64,000 nt of DNA from Oceanobacillus damuensis (GTDB lineage Bacteria; Bacillota; Bacilli; Bacillales; Amphibacillaceae): positions 62,001 through 126,000 of the forward strand of contig NZ_LQNF01000013.1 in assembly GCF_001618145.1 (NCBI RefSeq), in the 5' to 3' direction. Made by a program: the position numbers and the translations under genes. The notes under the pieces are model-generated. The model saw nothing but the letters and a program-made list of their open reading frames with translations. It made no database searches and had not been told where the DNA came from. Positions 8,773 to 17,431 of this stretch are shown here, in pieces (position 1 is the first letter of the stretch; each line of letters starts with the position of its first letter).

Positions 8773-9070
8773 TTAAAATTCCTCCTTAAATTGTGTTTGA
8801 ACAGTGAGAACAGAAACGATTTTGACATAAAGAGTGGTATGCTTAAGAAAATCCCTCCTCAGCGGTTGCTTACTTTTATCTTAACGGAAGTCTATTAAGC
8901 CGATATAAACTAGATTTGGAGAATAAGTAAAGAAAAATAGGCGGATGGACTTAGGTAGGATGTGGACGTTCTGCCCCGTTTTGGAATAGTGTTAGTTGCG
9001 GTTTATATAGTTCAATATCATAAATAGATTCAACTCTCTCAGAGCCGGGCTGCTCCTATTCAAATATAAA

Positions 9071-9103
9071 AAGGAAGCATGAGAAACTCCCCCATGCTTC
9101 CTT
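9071..9103 (-). terminator. Intrinsic terminator of the acid-sugar operon
   Basis: An 11-bp perfect stem (AAGGAAGCATG with CATGCTTCCTT) and, on the minus strand, TTTTTATATTT directly after it. It lies 10 bases past the pdxA2 stop codon. Confidence 0.85.
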
Positions 9104-9113
9104 ACCTTAATCG

Positions 9114-10112
9114 TTATTTTTCCGGTGCTAGTTCAATTGCTTGGCGCAATGCCTCAAGCATGCTTCTTTCGTCAACGATGCCCTTTCCGGCAATGTCGAA
9201 TGCAGTTCCATGATCAACACTTGTTCTGATGATAGGCAAACCGACTGTAATGTTTACTCCAGCTTCAAGTCCCAATACTTTAATTGGACCATGACCTTGA
9301 TCGTGGTACATTGCAACGACTATATCAAAGTCTCCGCGTTGGGCGCGGAAGAACAGCGTGTCTGCCGGCAGTGGGCCTTCGACATTAATTCCGTTCTCCG
9401 TCGCACGTTCAATGGCCGGGATGATTTTTTCTTCCTCTTCCCCATAACCGAATAGCCCATTTTCTCCTGCGTGTGGGTTAATGCCGCACACACCAATTTT
9501 TGGCTGCTTAATCCCTGATTTGGAAAGCGTCTCATGTGCCAGCTCAATAACTTTTTGTACTCGTTCCGGTTTAATCATGTTAATCGCGTCGAGTAAACCT
9601 ACATGAGTTGTCACATGAATGACCTTTAATTTAGGGGATGAAAGCATCATTGAAAATTCTTTTGTATCCGTTAATTCAGCTAAAATCTCCGTATGTCCCG
9701 GGTATTTATGACCACCTTTATGCAATGCCTCCTTATTTAATGGAGCAGTACAAATGGCATCAATTTTCCCTGCATTGGCCAATTCGATCGCAGTCTTCAA
9801 GTACTGAAAGGCAGCATCTCCAGCCGCTGAGGATACTTCACCAAACGGCAGGTCTGCCGGCAGCAAATCCAGGTCATAACAAGCGATTTCTCCAAAATGG
9901 ACAGATGAAAAATCAGCATCTCCACTTATTTGTTTGATAGTTATATCACTATTTAAAATTCCAGCAGCACGCTTAAGCATTTTGGCATCACCGATGACGA
10001 AAGGTTGTGACTGCTCGTATACTTTTTCATTCAACAGACTTTTTACGATAACTTCCGGGCCAACACCTGCTGCGTCTCCCATTGTAATACCTATAATTGG
10101 CTTTTTACTCAT
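9114..10112 (-). CDS. pdxA2: PdxA2-type 4-phospho-acid-sugar dehydrogenase
   Basis: A 332-residue protein of the PdxA family (NAD-dependent 4-hydroxythreonine-4-phosphate dehydrogenase fold). The N-terminus is IGITMGDAAGVGPE. Metal-site blocks are visible as GHTEILAELT, INPHAGE and YHDQGHGPIK. It lies directly after a DUF1537 kinase and a KdgT-like permease. That is the arrangement of D-threonate/D-erythronate catabolism, in which PdxA2 oxidises and decarboxylates the 4-phosphate to dihydroxyacetone phosphate. A role in acid sugar catabolism is therefore more likely than vitamin B6 synthesis. The ATG overlaps the kinase stop by one base (TAATG), suggesting translational coupling. Confidence 0.85.
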   Translation of the reverse strand: MSKKPIIGITMGDAAGVGPEVIVKSLLNEKVYEQSQPFVIGDAKMLKRAAGILNSDITIKQISGDADFSSVHFGEIACYDLDLLPADLPFGEVSSAAGDAAFQYLKTAIELANAGKIDAICTAPLNKEALHKGGHKYPGHTEILAELTDTKEFSMMLSSPKLKVIHVTTHVGLLDAINMIKPERVQKVIELAHETLSKSGIKQPKIGVCGINPHAGENGLFGYGEEEEKIIPAIERATENGINVEGPLPADTLFFRAQRGDFDIVVAMYHDQGHGPIKVLGLEAGVNITVGLPIIRTSVDHGTAFDIAGKGIVDERSMLEALRQAIELAPEK

Positions 10113-11407
10113 TATTTATGAACTCCCTTCAATTCCTGCATCGCCTTATAAATGGAATTCTCTTTTCCAAATGCTCCGGCTTTCGTTACTACTGTATATG
10201 CTCTGCTGGTTCCGATCAAGGCTCCCAATGGTATTCCCGCTTCAATTTGCTTGACCAATCGAATACCAATACCACCAAGAAATCGAGCCGTATCCTTTGC
10301 AGTATCTCCACCGGTTAATACCAGTCCTGAAAGACCATCATTACGTTTAGTAATCTCCGTGACAATTCCACCTATTGCCTGGGAAACGCGCTCGCCCACC
10401 TGATTACTCGTTAAACCGAGCTCGCTCCCTCTTTCACGGACCTGCTTCCGTATTTGTTCATTAGAAGGAACATAAAGGACAATATCCCTTCCTTCTTCCA
10501 GTCCAATAAGACAGCTTTTAATATATTCTTCCCTAAAAATCTTCCAATTGTCATTGAAAATCTCCAGCGTATCCAATTGAACACCAGTAACTCCGGACTG
10601 TTCACTGGCAAACTGCACTTGACCCTGCGTTACTTCAGATAAACTGCCGCAGACAGTCATGATTTGAGCTGAATCTGAAAAAGAACGATTTTCTGCCTTT
10701 TGAGAAATATCAAGAACCTCCGGCAAAACTTCTGCAAGTCCAGCAGAACCAGCCCAGATTACTTTTTCTGAAAAAGAAGCCATCTGCCGGGCTGCATTTT
10801 GCAGATCTTCCTGGTCCACTGCATCACAGACGATATAGGTTATATCACTTTCTTTAAAAGCTTTGATTTTTTCCTGGAAGACCGTTGATTCCACTTCAAA
10901 ATCATGCTTTTTCAATAATCCAACCGGTTCTCCGGTCGCATTCTCTATTAATGCTGGAATATACGACTCAGTGACTGGATGTTTTGGATCCTTGGATACC
11001 TCTGTAAGAGCAATCTTTTTTCCGTTGACAAAATGAATACCATCTTTGGTCGTCCTTCCAAGAGCCGGAAAAGCAGGTGCTACAAAGACAAATTCCGGAT
11101 TAAACACCTCTTTTACTGCTTGCAGCTCCAATCCGATATGACCCCTTAGTGTAGAATCCATCTTTTTGTAAATATGCCTGTAACCAGATTCTTTAAGGAA
11201 AAGAGCCGCTTGTCTTGTAACAGAAGCGGCTTCATTTCTGGGTAAAGCACGTGAATTTGTATCGATTACTATTCCGTTGTCCAGATGATCCTGCATTTTG
11301 GGAATATCGAATAGAACAGAAGTGTTGATTCCTTTTTCAGTTAATTGAACCCCACTGTCATTTGCACCCGTTAAATCATCTGCAATTATTCCTATTATTT
11401 TTTCCAC
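10112..11407 (-). CDS. DUF1537 four-carbon acid sugar kinase
   Basis: A 431-residue kinase of the DUF1537 family (OtnK/DtnK/DenK type). The N-terminal block GIIADDLTGANDSGVQL binds substrate, and the C-terminal block LTGGDTAKDTARFL is the nucleotide-site glycine loop. Characterised members phosphorylate D-threonate, D-erythronate or related acids at the 4-position. The choice between these cannot be made from sequence alone here. The start is GTG at 11407, with GAGG 7 bases upstream. It is second in the operon after the permease and overlaps pdxA2 by one base. Confidence 0.85.
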   Translation of the reverse strand: MEKIIGIIADDLTGANDSGVQLTEKGINTSVLFDIPKMQDHLDNGIVIDTNSRALPRNEAASVTRQAALFLKESGYRHIYKKMDSTLRGHIGLELQAVKEVFNPEFVFVAPAFPALGRTTKDGIHFVNGKKIALTEVSKDPKHPVTESYIPALIENATGEPVGLLKKHDFEVESTVFQEKIKAFKESDITYIVCDAVDQEDLQNAARQMASFSEKVIWAGSAGLAEVLPEVLDISQKAENRSFSDSAQIMTVCGSLSEVTQGQVQFASEQSGVTGVQLDTLEIFNDNWKIFREEYIKSCLIGLEEGRDIVLYVPSNEQIRKQVRERGSELGLTSNQVGERVSQAIGGIVTEITKRNDGLSGLVLTGGDTAKDTARFLGGIGIRLVKQIEAGIPLGALIGTSRAYTVVTKAGAFGKENSIYKAMQELKGVHK

Positions 11408-11431
11408 GTTAATCCCTCATTTATTACGATA

Positions 11432-12439
11432 TTAGCTAGAAACCCTTGTATTTGATTCATCGATCACATAATCATCTGGTAGTTTAACACCTTTTTTCTC
11501 CAGGCGTTTAACGAGGAAAGCGATATATAATGGAAGGAGGATAGCTGTTGTAACGACCGAAGCTGCCACCTGTACCGTCGCTATTTCCACGTTTGCCGCA
11601 AATCCAGCACTTGCTGCTGCGATTGCTGCTGGTGTTGCCACTGCATTTCCTGCTGTAGATCCTTCTGCTGCACCAACAATAGGATTCCATTTCATCGCTT
11701 TAAACACGATGTAGCCAGCTGTTCCAGTCAGAAATACTGTTAGTACGCCAAGTACGACTCCAGCAAGTCCACCCTCTAGAATAGCCCCAAAGTCAATTCC
11801 CATACCTAATGCGAAGGCAAAGAAAGGAATCAGCATCGAGCTCCCTTTGTTTAGGAATTCTCTCATTTCATCATCTAAATTACCTAAAACCATACCAACG
11901 ATGATTGGAAGCAGGACTGAAACAAAGGATACGAATGAAAACATGCCTTCAACAAAGCCCATCGCTCCAAAAATAGATAATGCAACCATGGTAAAGAATG
12001 GACCATCATTTAATGCGAGCAATGAATATGCCGCCCTGTCCGTTTTATCCCCGTATTGTCCCACAAGAGCAACATAAAGTCCGCCATTGCTGTTTGTCAT
12101 CGCTGCAATGATTGCAATTGGAGCAAGACCAAGCCATAGACCATTTGGCCCTGCAAATATATATGCAAGAAGACCAATACCGGCACCTACCAGCCATTTA
12201 ACCGTTAACAATGTAGCCCCTTTTCCGAGACTAACTCCTACATTCCGAAAATTTATTTGTGCCCCGGTACAAAGTAAGAAAAGTGCGATCAATGTACTTG
12301 CCCCATCTACAAATAACGCTTGAGTAAAGTTACCAATTCTCAGCAGGTCAGGCGCAAAGGTATTCAGTGTTGCAGCAAGCAACAGCGGGACTACCATCAT
12401 ACCTCCTGGAATTCTGTCTAAAGTAGCTTTGATTTTCAT
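11432..12439 (-). CDS. KdgT family sugar-acid permease
   Basis: A 335-residue, roughly ten-helix membrane protein of the 2-keto-3-deoxygluconate permease family. Family features include IPGGMMVVPLLLAATLNT at the N-terminus, TNSNGGLYVAL, NDGPFFTM and the small-residue run GSTAGNAVATPAAIAAAS. The substrate is probably the acid sugar phosphorylated by the next gene rather than ketodeoxygluconate itself; that is inferred from context. AAGGGGG lies 7 bases before the ATG. The promoter region carries a -10, a cre-like site and TGTTGCA half sites. Confidence 0.85.
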   Translation of the reverse strand: MKIKATLDRIPGGMMVVPLLLAATLNTFAPDLLRIGNFTQALFVDGASTLIALFLLCTGAQINFRNVGVSLGKGATLLTVKWLVGAGIGLLAYIFAGPNGLWLGLAPIAIIAAMTNSNGGLYVALVGQYGDKTDRAAYSLLALNDGPFFTMVALSIFGAMGFVEGMFSFVSFVSVLLPIIVGMVLGNLDDEMREFLNKGSSMLIPFFAFALGMGIDFGAILEGGLAGVVLGVLTVFLTGTAGYIVFKAMKWNPIVGAAEGSTAGNAVATPAAIAAASAGFAANVEIATVQVAASVVTTAILLPLYIAFLVKRLEKKGVKLPDDYVIDESNTRVSS

Positions 12440-12496
12440 TCTGCATCCCCCTTTAATTTAATAAAATATGTTTTAAAATTAAACACAATGAAATCT

Positions 12497-12519
12497 ATAA
12501 AGCGTTTTCACTAATTATA
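12497..12519 (-). promoter_or_regulatory. kdgT-operon -10 and cre-like site
   Basis: TATAAT lies at 12514-12519 on the minus strand. TGAAAACGCTTTAT (12497-12510) directly follows it and matches 12 of 14 positions of the CcpA cre consensus. A site covering the transcription start is typical of CcpA repression, so catabolite control of the acid-sugar operon is likely. Confidence 0.65.
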
Positions 12520-12540
12520 TTAAACTACCATGATAAATTA

Positions 12541-12600
12541 TGCAACATATTTTTATATATTTTTAAAAGGTAATTCTTTTAATCTGATAAAAGTGTTGCA
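12541..12600. promoter_or_regulatory. Inverted TGCAACA/TGTTGCA half sites upstream of kdgT
   Basis: TGCAACA at 12541-12547 and TGTTGCA at 12594-12600 form an inverted pair just upstream of the promoter. The same half site occurs upstream of the neighbouring Fis-type regulator, in TGTTGCAATTTTCAACA at about 14405-14421. A shared operator for that regulator is inferred. Confidence 0.45.
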
Positions 12601-12605
12601 TTTTA

Positions 12606-12642
12606 AATCAAAAAGAAGCCGTTGGAAGGCTTCTTTTTGATT
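12606..12642 (-). terminator. Terminator after the PrpR-like regulator
   Basis: A 15-bp perfect stem, AATCAAAAAGAAGCC with GGCTTCTTTTTGATT, around a 7-base loop. It begins 8 bases beyond the regulator stop codon and separates it from the kdgT operon. Confidence 0.85.
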
Positions 12643-12650
12643 CTCATATT

Positions 12651-14390
12651 CTAGGGATTAAGCTTCCGCCACAATGTAGAGCGATTAATACCCAGCCTTT
12701 TGGCGGCCCTTGATTGGTTGTTTTTTTCTTCTTCTAATACTTGATTAATTATTTTCTGTTCCATTTCTTTAAGCGTTCCATTAACTGGAATGCCATGTTT
12801 AATGGTTTTACTCGGCATATCTTTCATATTAGACATTAATTCTTTTACATGTTCTGCCTCAACATAATAACCCTTAGTAATCATACTTATTTCCCTGACT
12901 GCTTGTTTCAGCTGCCCATGGTTCCCCGGCCAGTCACCTTGGAGCAGGCATTCCATTGCTTCCGGTTTTATCGCCAGTGTTTCACTGCCGGATTCAGCAT
13001 GAAACTCAGCCAGGAAGTAATTTACAAGAGAGGGTATATCGTCTTTCCTTTGTTTTAATGGTGAAAGGTGCAAAGTATTTTTGGCGATTCTCTTATAAAG
13101 TTCCTCATTAAATTTCTCTTGAATCAAAAGACTATCCAGTGGTTCATTTGCAAGTGTGAAAACCTGCAGCTTTTCAGATGCGTGTCCCAATATTTCCAGA
13201 AGTTTTGACTGCTTTTCCAGTGACATGATACTTATGTTTCTTAATAAAAGGCTTCCTTCCCTGATTGTATTCAGGACAGCTATAAATTCTTTCATTTCCT
13301 GAATCGAAACATTTCCATCCAATATGACAAGAGGTGCCGTCTTGCCAAATTTTTCAAAGTGAATTGCCTGAGCAATTGCCTGCTTCCCTGTTCCCCGTTC
13401 TCCCAGTATGCAAAGACCGCCATCTGCATTTGCATATTGCTCAAGACTTTCCCTCAAGCTTCGGGTTTGTTTGCTCTCGCCAATAATCGGGATATGGCCT
13501 GGATTACTAATTTGTATCGCTTTATTGTTTGATTCAATCCCAGAGGAGTATAAAATTACTCCAACGGCGGATTCTGACCCGCTTAAAGGAAAAGCCTGTA
13601 TCCGAAAGAGTTTTCCCTGGGAAACCGTTTCATCCCATTGAATCGCATTGTATTCAAGTACCCTGTTCACTATCTGGGAAATAACGGGGGAATTACTAAT
13701 TTCAGGATGAGGGATTTCCTGTTCATATTGTTCGTTTTTATCAATTACCTTTTTGTTTTTATTTAACAATATCATGGGAAATGGCGCAGCTTTAAATGCC
13801 TTCTTGAGATAGCTGAATTGGTTTTGAACTTTATGAAATAAATGATAAACCCTTTTCCCCTCTTCAAGTGCGTCCATAAGCGCTTCTTTTCCAGAGGTAA
13901 TCAAAACACCGCGCAAGCCAATCTGCTCTGCAACCTGAACAGTAATGACGTCCCCGATAACAACAGTATATTCTTGTTCCTTTAAGCGCTCTAAATGACC
14001 CCTTACTTCAGTACTGCTTTTAATGGTGATTACATTTACATCAAATTCCAGTATGTTGCATAACGTCGCTGCACCCTGCGATATGTTCTCAAATCCGACA
14101 AGAGCAACCCCTTTTTTTATTCCGCGAATAAGTGTAAAAACACGAAGCATATCATAGCCGCTAATATCAATATGTACAACAGGAACAGAAACAGAATCCT
14201 GGATCATAGATGCAGTCCCACCACGGCTGATGATTAATTCATATCCACTTTTTTCAGCCTGCTGTGCAGCCTTTACCCCTTCTTCCAGATTGGCTACATT
14301 TATATCCAATTCAACATCATCAGGTATATTCAAGCTTTTTGCCGTTTCTGCCAGTCCCTGGTATGGAGCAATCAGCATTGCTTTCATCAT
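12651..14390 (-). CDS. PrpR_N/AAA/Fis regulator with degenerate ATPase domain
   Basis: A 579-residue regulator. The N-terminal ~170 residues match PrpR_N sensor domains (ISRGGTASMIQ, VPVVHIDISGYDML, VVIGDVI). A PAS-like segment follows (FKAAPFPMILLNKN), then an AAA module and a C-terminal Fis helix-turn-helix (NQSRAAKRLGINRSTLWRKL). The AAA part keeps a Walker A (GERGTGKQ). It lacks the GAFTGA loop region, and its Walker B reads LLLRNI where sigma-54 activators have LFLDEI. It therefore probably works with the housekeeping sigma factor and not sigma-54. Palindromes around TGTTGCA occur upstream of it and of the kdgT operon. GGGGGTG precedes the ATG. Confidence 0.82.
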   Translation of the reverse strand: MMKAMLIAPYQGLAETAKSLNIPDDVELDINVANLEEGVKAAQQAEKSGYELIISRGGTASMIQDSVSVPVVHIDISGYDMLRVFTLIRGIKKGVALVGFENISQGAATLCNILEFDVNVITIKSSTEVRGHLERLKEQEYTVVIGDVITVQVAEQIGLRGVLITSGKEALMDALEEGKRVYHLFHKVQNQFSYLKKAFKAAPFPMILLNKNKKVIDKNEQYEQEIPHPEISNSPVISQIVNRVLEYNAIQWDETVSQGKLFRIQAFPLSGSESAVGVILYSSGIESNNKAIQISNPGHIPIIGESKQTRSLRESLEQYANADGGLCILGERGTGKQAIAQAIHFEKFGKTAPLVILDGNVSIQEMKEFIAVLNTIREGSLLLRNISIMSLEKQSKLLEILGHASEKLQVFTLANEPLDSLLIQEKFNEELYKRIAKNTLHLSPLKQRKDDIPSLVNYFLAEFHAESGSETLAIKPEAMECLLQGDWPGNHGQLKQAVREISMITKGYYVEAEHVKELMSNMKDMPSKTIKHGIPVNGTLKEMEQKIINQVLEEEKNNQSRAAKRLGINRSTLWRKLNP

Positions 14391-14460
14391 TTAACACCCC
14401 CATTTGTTGCAATTTTCAACAGTAACTCTATTATTGCATAACAAAAGGGATACAGGCAAG

Positions 14461-14688
14461 TGAACCGGGGGGACAGTGAACCGAGGGGACAGGAACCCTG
14501 GTCCAGCTAATTAAGCAAACTAATAGACACATGAAAACCACCCTTGTAGCAGGCAATCGATGCTGAGTAAGCAATTAAATTTATTCTCAGCTGTGGGGCT
14601 CTGTGTATTGAAAATCTAGATTAGAATTCTAAACACACTCAGTCTCATCTACTAGAAATGGACCACGGTTCCTGTCCCTCTGGTCCGA
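14461..14688. mobile_element. REP/MITE-like element, copy 1
   Basis: Inverted ends GGGACAGGAACCCTGGTCC (14486-14504) and GGACCACGGTTCCTGTCCC (14660-14678) differ at one position when one is inverted. A partial extra end lies just outside on the left. The interior (CAATCGATGCTGAGTAAGCAATTAAAT, CTCAGCTGTGGGGCTCTGTGTA in part) is shared with the copy at 21754. The right end lies inside the 3' end of the HAD phosphatase frame. Confidence 0.75.
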
Positions 14689-15468
14689 TTGAAATAAGCT
14701 TCCTACATTTTTAATGATATAATCTGGTTTGATGTGGGATGTCTGTACATCCTTTTCTGTAGAGATACCTGTGAGTACTAGGCAGGTTGCGAATTCTTTT
14801 GTTTTCCCCAATTGTATATCTGTTTCCAAACGGTCGCCAATGACTAAGATTCTGTCCCGAGCGACTCCTAGCAATTCGATCATTTTGTTTCCATAGGTAT
14901 CATACGGTTTACCTATCACTTTATCTATCTTTTTATCGGAAGCAATCTCTATCGCTTTTGCAAGGGACATGGTGTCAGGGATAAAGCCTCCTGGCACGGG
15001 GCATACAGGGTCAGGGTTCGTTACAATGAGCTTTCCGCAATGCCGAACAGCATTCATCGCCATATGTAAACCATTGTATGTAAATGTCCTGTCCAATCCT
15101 ACTAAAACGTGTGTGGCTTCCATTGGATTCTCGGTAGTTTGGATAGAGTGATTTTCGAATTCTTCTTTGATTGCCTGTTCGCCTATCACGAAAACCGATG
15201 CTCGTTCTGTGACCCCAGTAAAATAAATGGCTGCTAAATATGGTGCCGTGATTACTTCTTCAAGATCCGCATCGATACCAAACTGTTCGAGACGTTCTTT
15301 TCCTTCTCTTCTGGTTAATGTAGGCGAGTTGGTAATGAAAAGGATCTTTTTATTGTTCGCTCTAATTATATCCAATGTTTCTTTAACGCCCGGCAACAGT
15401 TGATCACCGATATATATGGTACCATCCAAATCAAAGCAATAGGCATCATAATCTTTAGGTGAAATCAT
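14629..15468 (-). CDS. HAD-IIA family sugar phosphatase with element-derived C-terminus
   Basis: A 279-residue HAD superfamily IIA phosphatase (NagD/AraL-like). Motif I is CFDLDGTIYIGDQLLPG, motif II is FITNSPT, and motif III/IV is GKPYDTYGNKM with VIGDRLETDIQLGK. Members hydrolyse small sugar or polyol phosphates. The last gene of a Ugp-like operon under GlpP control, it could act on a glycerol- or sugar-phosphate, which is inference. The final ~20 residues after NVGSLF are encoded by the REP-like element end, so the native C-terminus has been replaced. Catalytic motifs are upstream of this, and activity is probably retained. Confidence 0.82.
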   Translation of the reverse strand: MISPKDYDAYCFDLDGTIYIGDQLLPGVKETLDIIRANNKKILFITNSPTLTRREGKERLEQFGIDADLEEVITAPYLAAIYFTGVTERASVFVIGEQAIKEEFENHSIQTTENPMEATHVLVGLDRTFTYNGLHMAMNAVRHCGKLIVTNPDPVCPVPGGFIPDTMSLAKAIEIASDKKIDKVIGKPYDTYGNKMIELLGVARDRILVIGDRLETDIQLGKTKEFATCLVLTGISTEKDVQTSHIKPDYIIKNVGSLFQSDQRDRNRGPFLVDETECV

Positions 15469-15489
15469 AATACGTTATTCCTCCTTCAC

Positions 15490-16293
15490 CTAACGCGCGA
15501 AAACTCTTTCACTTAGAAAGTCTTTTCCGGTTCGTAATGTTTCCAATGAAGTTCCAGGTGCATATTCTAAAATTAAGTCACAGTCAATTTGCTGTTCATG
15601 AAGAGTATCGAAAACATTTTCCCAGTCCATTTTTCCAGTTCCGATTGGTAGATGGTCATCCGAAGAACCCATATTATCATGAAGATGGAGCGCTAGTAAT
15701 CTACCTTTGATCGTTTTGATCACCCGTGGCACGTCCCATCCATCCAGTTGGGCATGGCCGACATCGATTAAATACCCTGCAGTTTCATCGATATCGTCAA
15801 GGAAATGTACAAACTCCTCTTCAGTAAAAAGGGCAGTACCATTATAGCCAACATTCTCGATTGCTAAATGTACATTTAATGGCTTTGCAATCCCGCATAA
15901 TTCCTTTATATAAACGGATGCACGCTGTTGTGCCTGTTTTTTATTAAAAGCAGGCGAGAAGCAAAACCCTGGATGAATGACAACATGACTGGCACCAACC
16001 ATTCCAGCAAATTCAATAGATTTCTTATACTCATTAAAAGAAGCATTCCGTATTGCTTTATTTTCACTTGTCAAATTAATGTCCCATGCGGGAGGATGAA
16101 TCGAAAATGGGATCGAAAGCTCGTTTAATTGCTTAGCGACTGGTTCAAACAGCAGCTCCATGTCATCCCACTTGTCTCCGTCCATCATTAATTCAACTTT
16201 ATCTGCTCCATGCTCGATTAACTGCTGGACATTTTCTATAATATCTCTATTTAATAATGGTAGATCTGAATAAGTTATCTTTTGGTTACTCAT
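15490..16293 (-). CDS. Xylose isomerase-like TIM barrel (sugar phosphate isomerase/epimerase)
   Basis: A 267-residue protein of the AP endonuclease 2/xylose isomerase-like barrel family. Metal-ligand blocks are visible in order: FSIHPPAW, VVIHPGF, LAIENVG, YLIDVGHAQ, LALHLHDNMGSSDDHLPIGTG and LILEYAPG. The family covers isomerases, epimerases and endonucleases; operon context favours a carbohydrate substrate. The ATGA start overlaps the ABC ATPase stop by four bases, so it is translationally coupled to the transporter. Confidence 0.8.
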   Translation of the reverse strand: MSNQKITYSDLPLLNRDIIENVQQLIEHGADKVELMMDGDKWDDMELLFEPVAKQLNELSIPFSIHPPAWDINLTSENKAIRNASFNEYKKSIEFAGMVGASHVVIHPGFCFSPAFNKKQAQQRASVYIKELCGIAKPLNVHLAIENVGYNGTALFTEEEFVHFLDDIDETAGYLIDVGHAQLDGWDVPRVIKTIKGRLLALHLHDNMGSSDDHLPIGTGKMDWENVFDTLHEQQIDCDLILEYAPGTSLETLRTGKDFLSERVFAR

Positions 16294-17420
16294 ACATAAA
16301 TCCCTCTCTCTTCCATATTGTTTTCAGTTTCATTTAGTTCTTCTGGATACCCGATAGAATTCTCTGTTTCTTTATTAAAAAGATGGATTCGCTCCAGCTG
16401 GGGGCTTAAATAGGCAGTTTCCCCTTGATGCCAATGTCTGTCTTCACTTAGGGCAATCATCTCCTGCCCATCCAAATCCAAATAAACACTATAACTGTCC
16501 CCTTGATTTTCTATATATTTGACCTCCCCTTTCAATCCGTTTTGGGATGGTGATTTGGATAATTGGACATGTTCCGGGCGTATTCCAAACACGAGATTTT
16601 CGATTTGCGCTTTTTTAATATGCCTCTTCCACATTTCAGTCAGCTCAAAAGACTGTTGCCCGATAATAATACGGCCTTGATTGTAGTCCATTTCTAAAAT
16701 ATTTGTTGGCGGCGAACCGATAAACTTCGCTGTAAATATATTAGCCGGCCGGTGGTACACATTTGTAGGCGTATCGATCATTTGCAGCTCTCCGTTGTAC
16801 ATCAGCACAATCCGGTCCGCGAAAGTCATTGCCTCTATTTGATCATGGGTGACATAGACAATGGTTTGCTTAAACATTTCATGGATTTTCACCAGTTCCT
16901 TCCTGGCTGATACCCGAAGCTGGGCATCCAGGTTTGATAATGGTTCATCCAACAAGAAAAAATTACTTCGTTTCACTGTCGCTCTTGCCAATGCAACACG
17001 CTGACGCTGCCCGCCAGAAAGTTCTTTCGGCAGCCTGTCTTCCAATCCTCTGAGCTGCAGCATGTCCAAAACAGAATCCAGCCGATCCTGAATTTCCTGC
17101 TTTGGCAGTTTATGCACCTTCAGCCCGTAGATAATATTTTGCTTCACCGTCATGTGCGGATAGAGGGCATAATTTTGAAATACCATAGCAACATTCCTGT
17201 GCCCGCTTGGAACATCATTCATTTTCTTCCCATCCATATACAAGCTGCCATCTGTAATATCTTCCAACCCTGCAATCATCCGCAATATCGTTGACTTCCC
17301 ACATCCTGAGGGGCCAAGCAAAATCAGGCGTTCACCTTCTTTAACCGTAAAGCTTAGATCTTTGACAACCTCTGTATCTCCATAAAACTTTCTAATGTGT
17401 TCAAATTTAATTTCCTTCAT
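16290..17420 (-). CDS. ugpC: UgpC/MsmX-type ABC transporter ATPase
   Basis: A 376-residue ATPase of the carbohydrate ABC family. Walker A is GPSGCGKST (36-44), the signature is LSGGQRQR, and Walker B is FFLLDEPLSNLD, followed by the H-loop VTHD. The C-terminal ~130 residues form the TOBE regulatory domain (FGIRPEHVQL). It powers the permeases encoded just upstream. The other two sugar ABC operons in this window have no ATPase gene, so this protein or a distant MsmX homologue may serve them too. AAGGAGAG precedes the ATG. Confidence 0.88.
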   Translation of the reverse strand: MKEIKFEHIRKFYGDTEVVKDLSFTVKEGERLILLGPSGCGKSTILRMIAGLEDITDGSLYMDGKKMNDVPSGHRNVAMVFQNYALYPHMTVKQNIIYGLKVHKLPKQEIQDRLDSVLDMLQLRGLEDRLPKELSGGQRQRVALARATVKRSNFFLLDEPLSNLDAQLRVSARKELVKIHEMFKQTIVYVTHDQIEAMTFADRIVLMYNGELQMIDTPTNVYHRPANIFTAKFIGSPPTNILEMDYNQGRIIIGQQSFELTEMWKRHIKKAQIENLVFGIRPEHVQLSKSPSQNGLKGEVKYIENQGDSYSVYLDLDGQEMIALSEDRHWHQGETAYLSPQLERIHLFNKETENSIGYPEELNETENNMEERGIYV

Positions 17421-17431
17421 GATTACTCTCC

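Noticed and set aside
12440-12600. A sigma-54 promoter for the kdgT operon
   Set aside because: No TGGCAC-N5-TTGC pattern with correct spacing, and the regulator lacks the sigma-54 contact loop.
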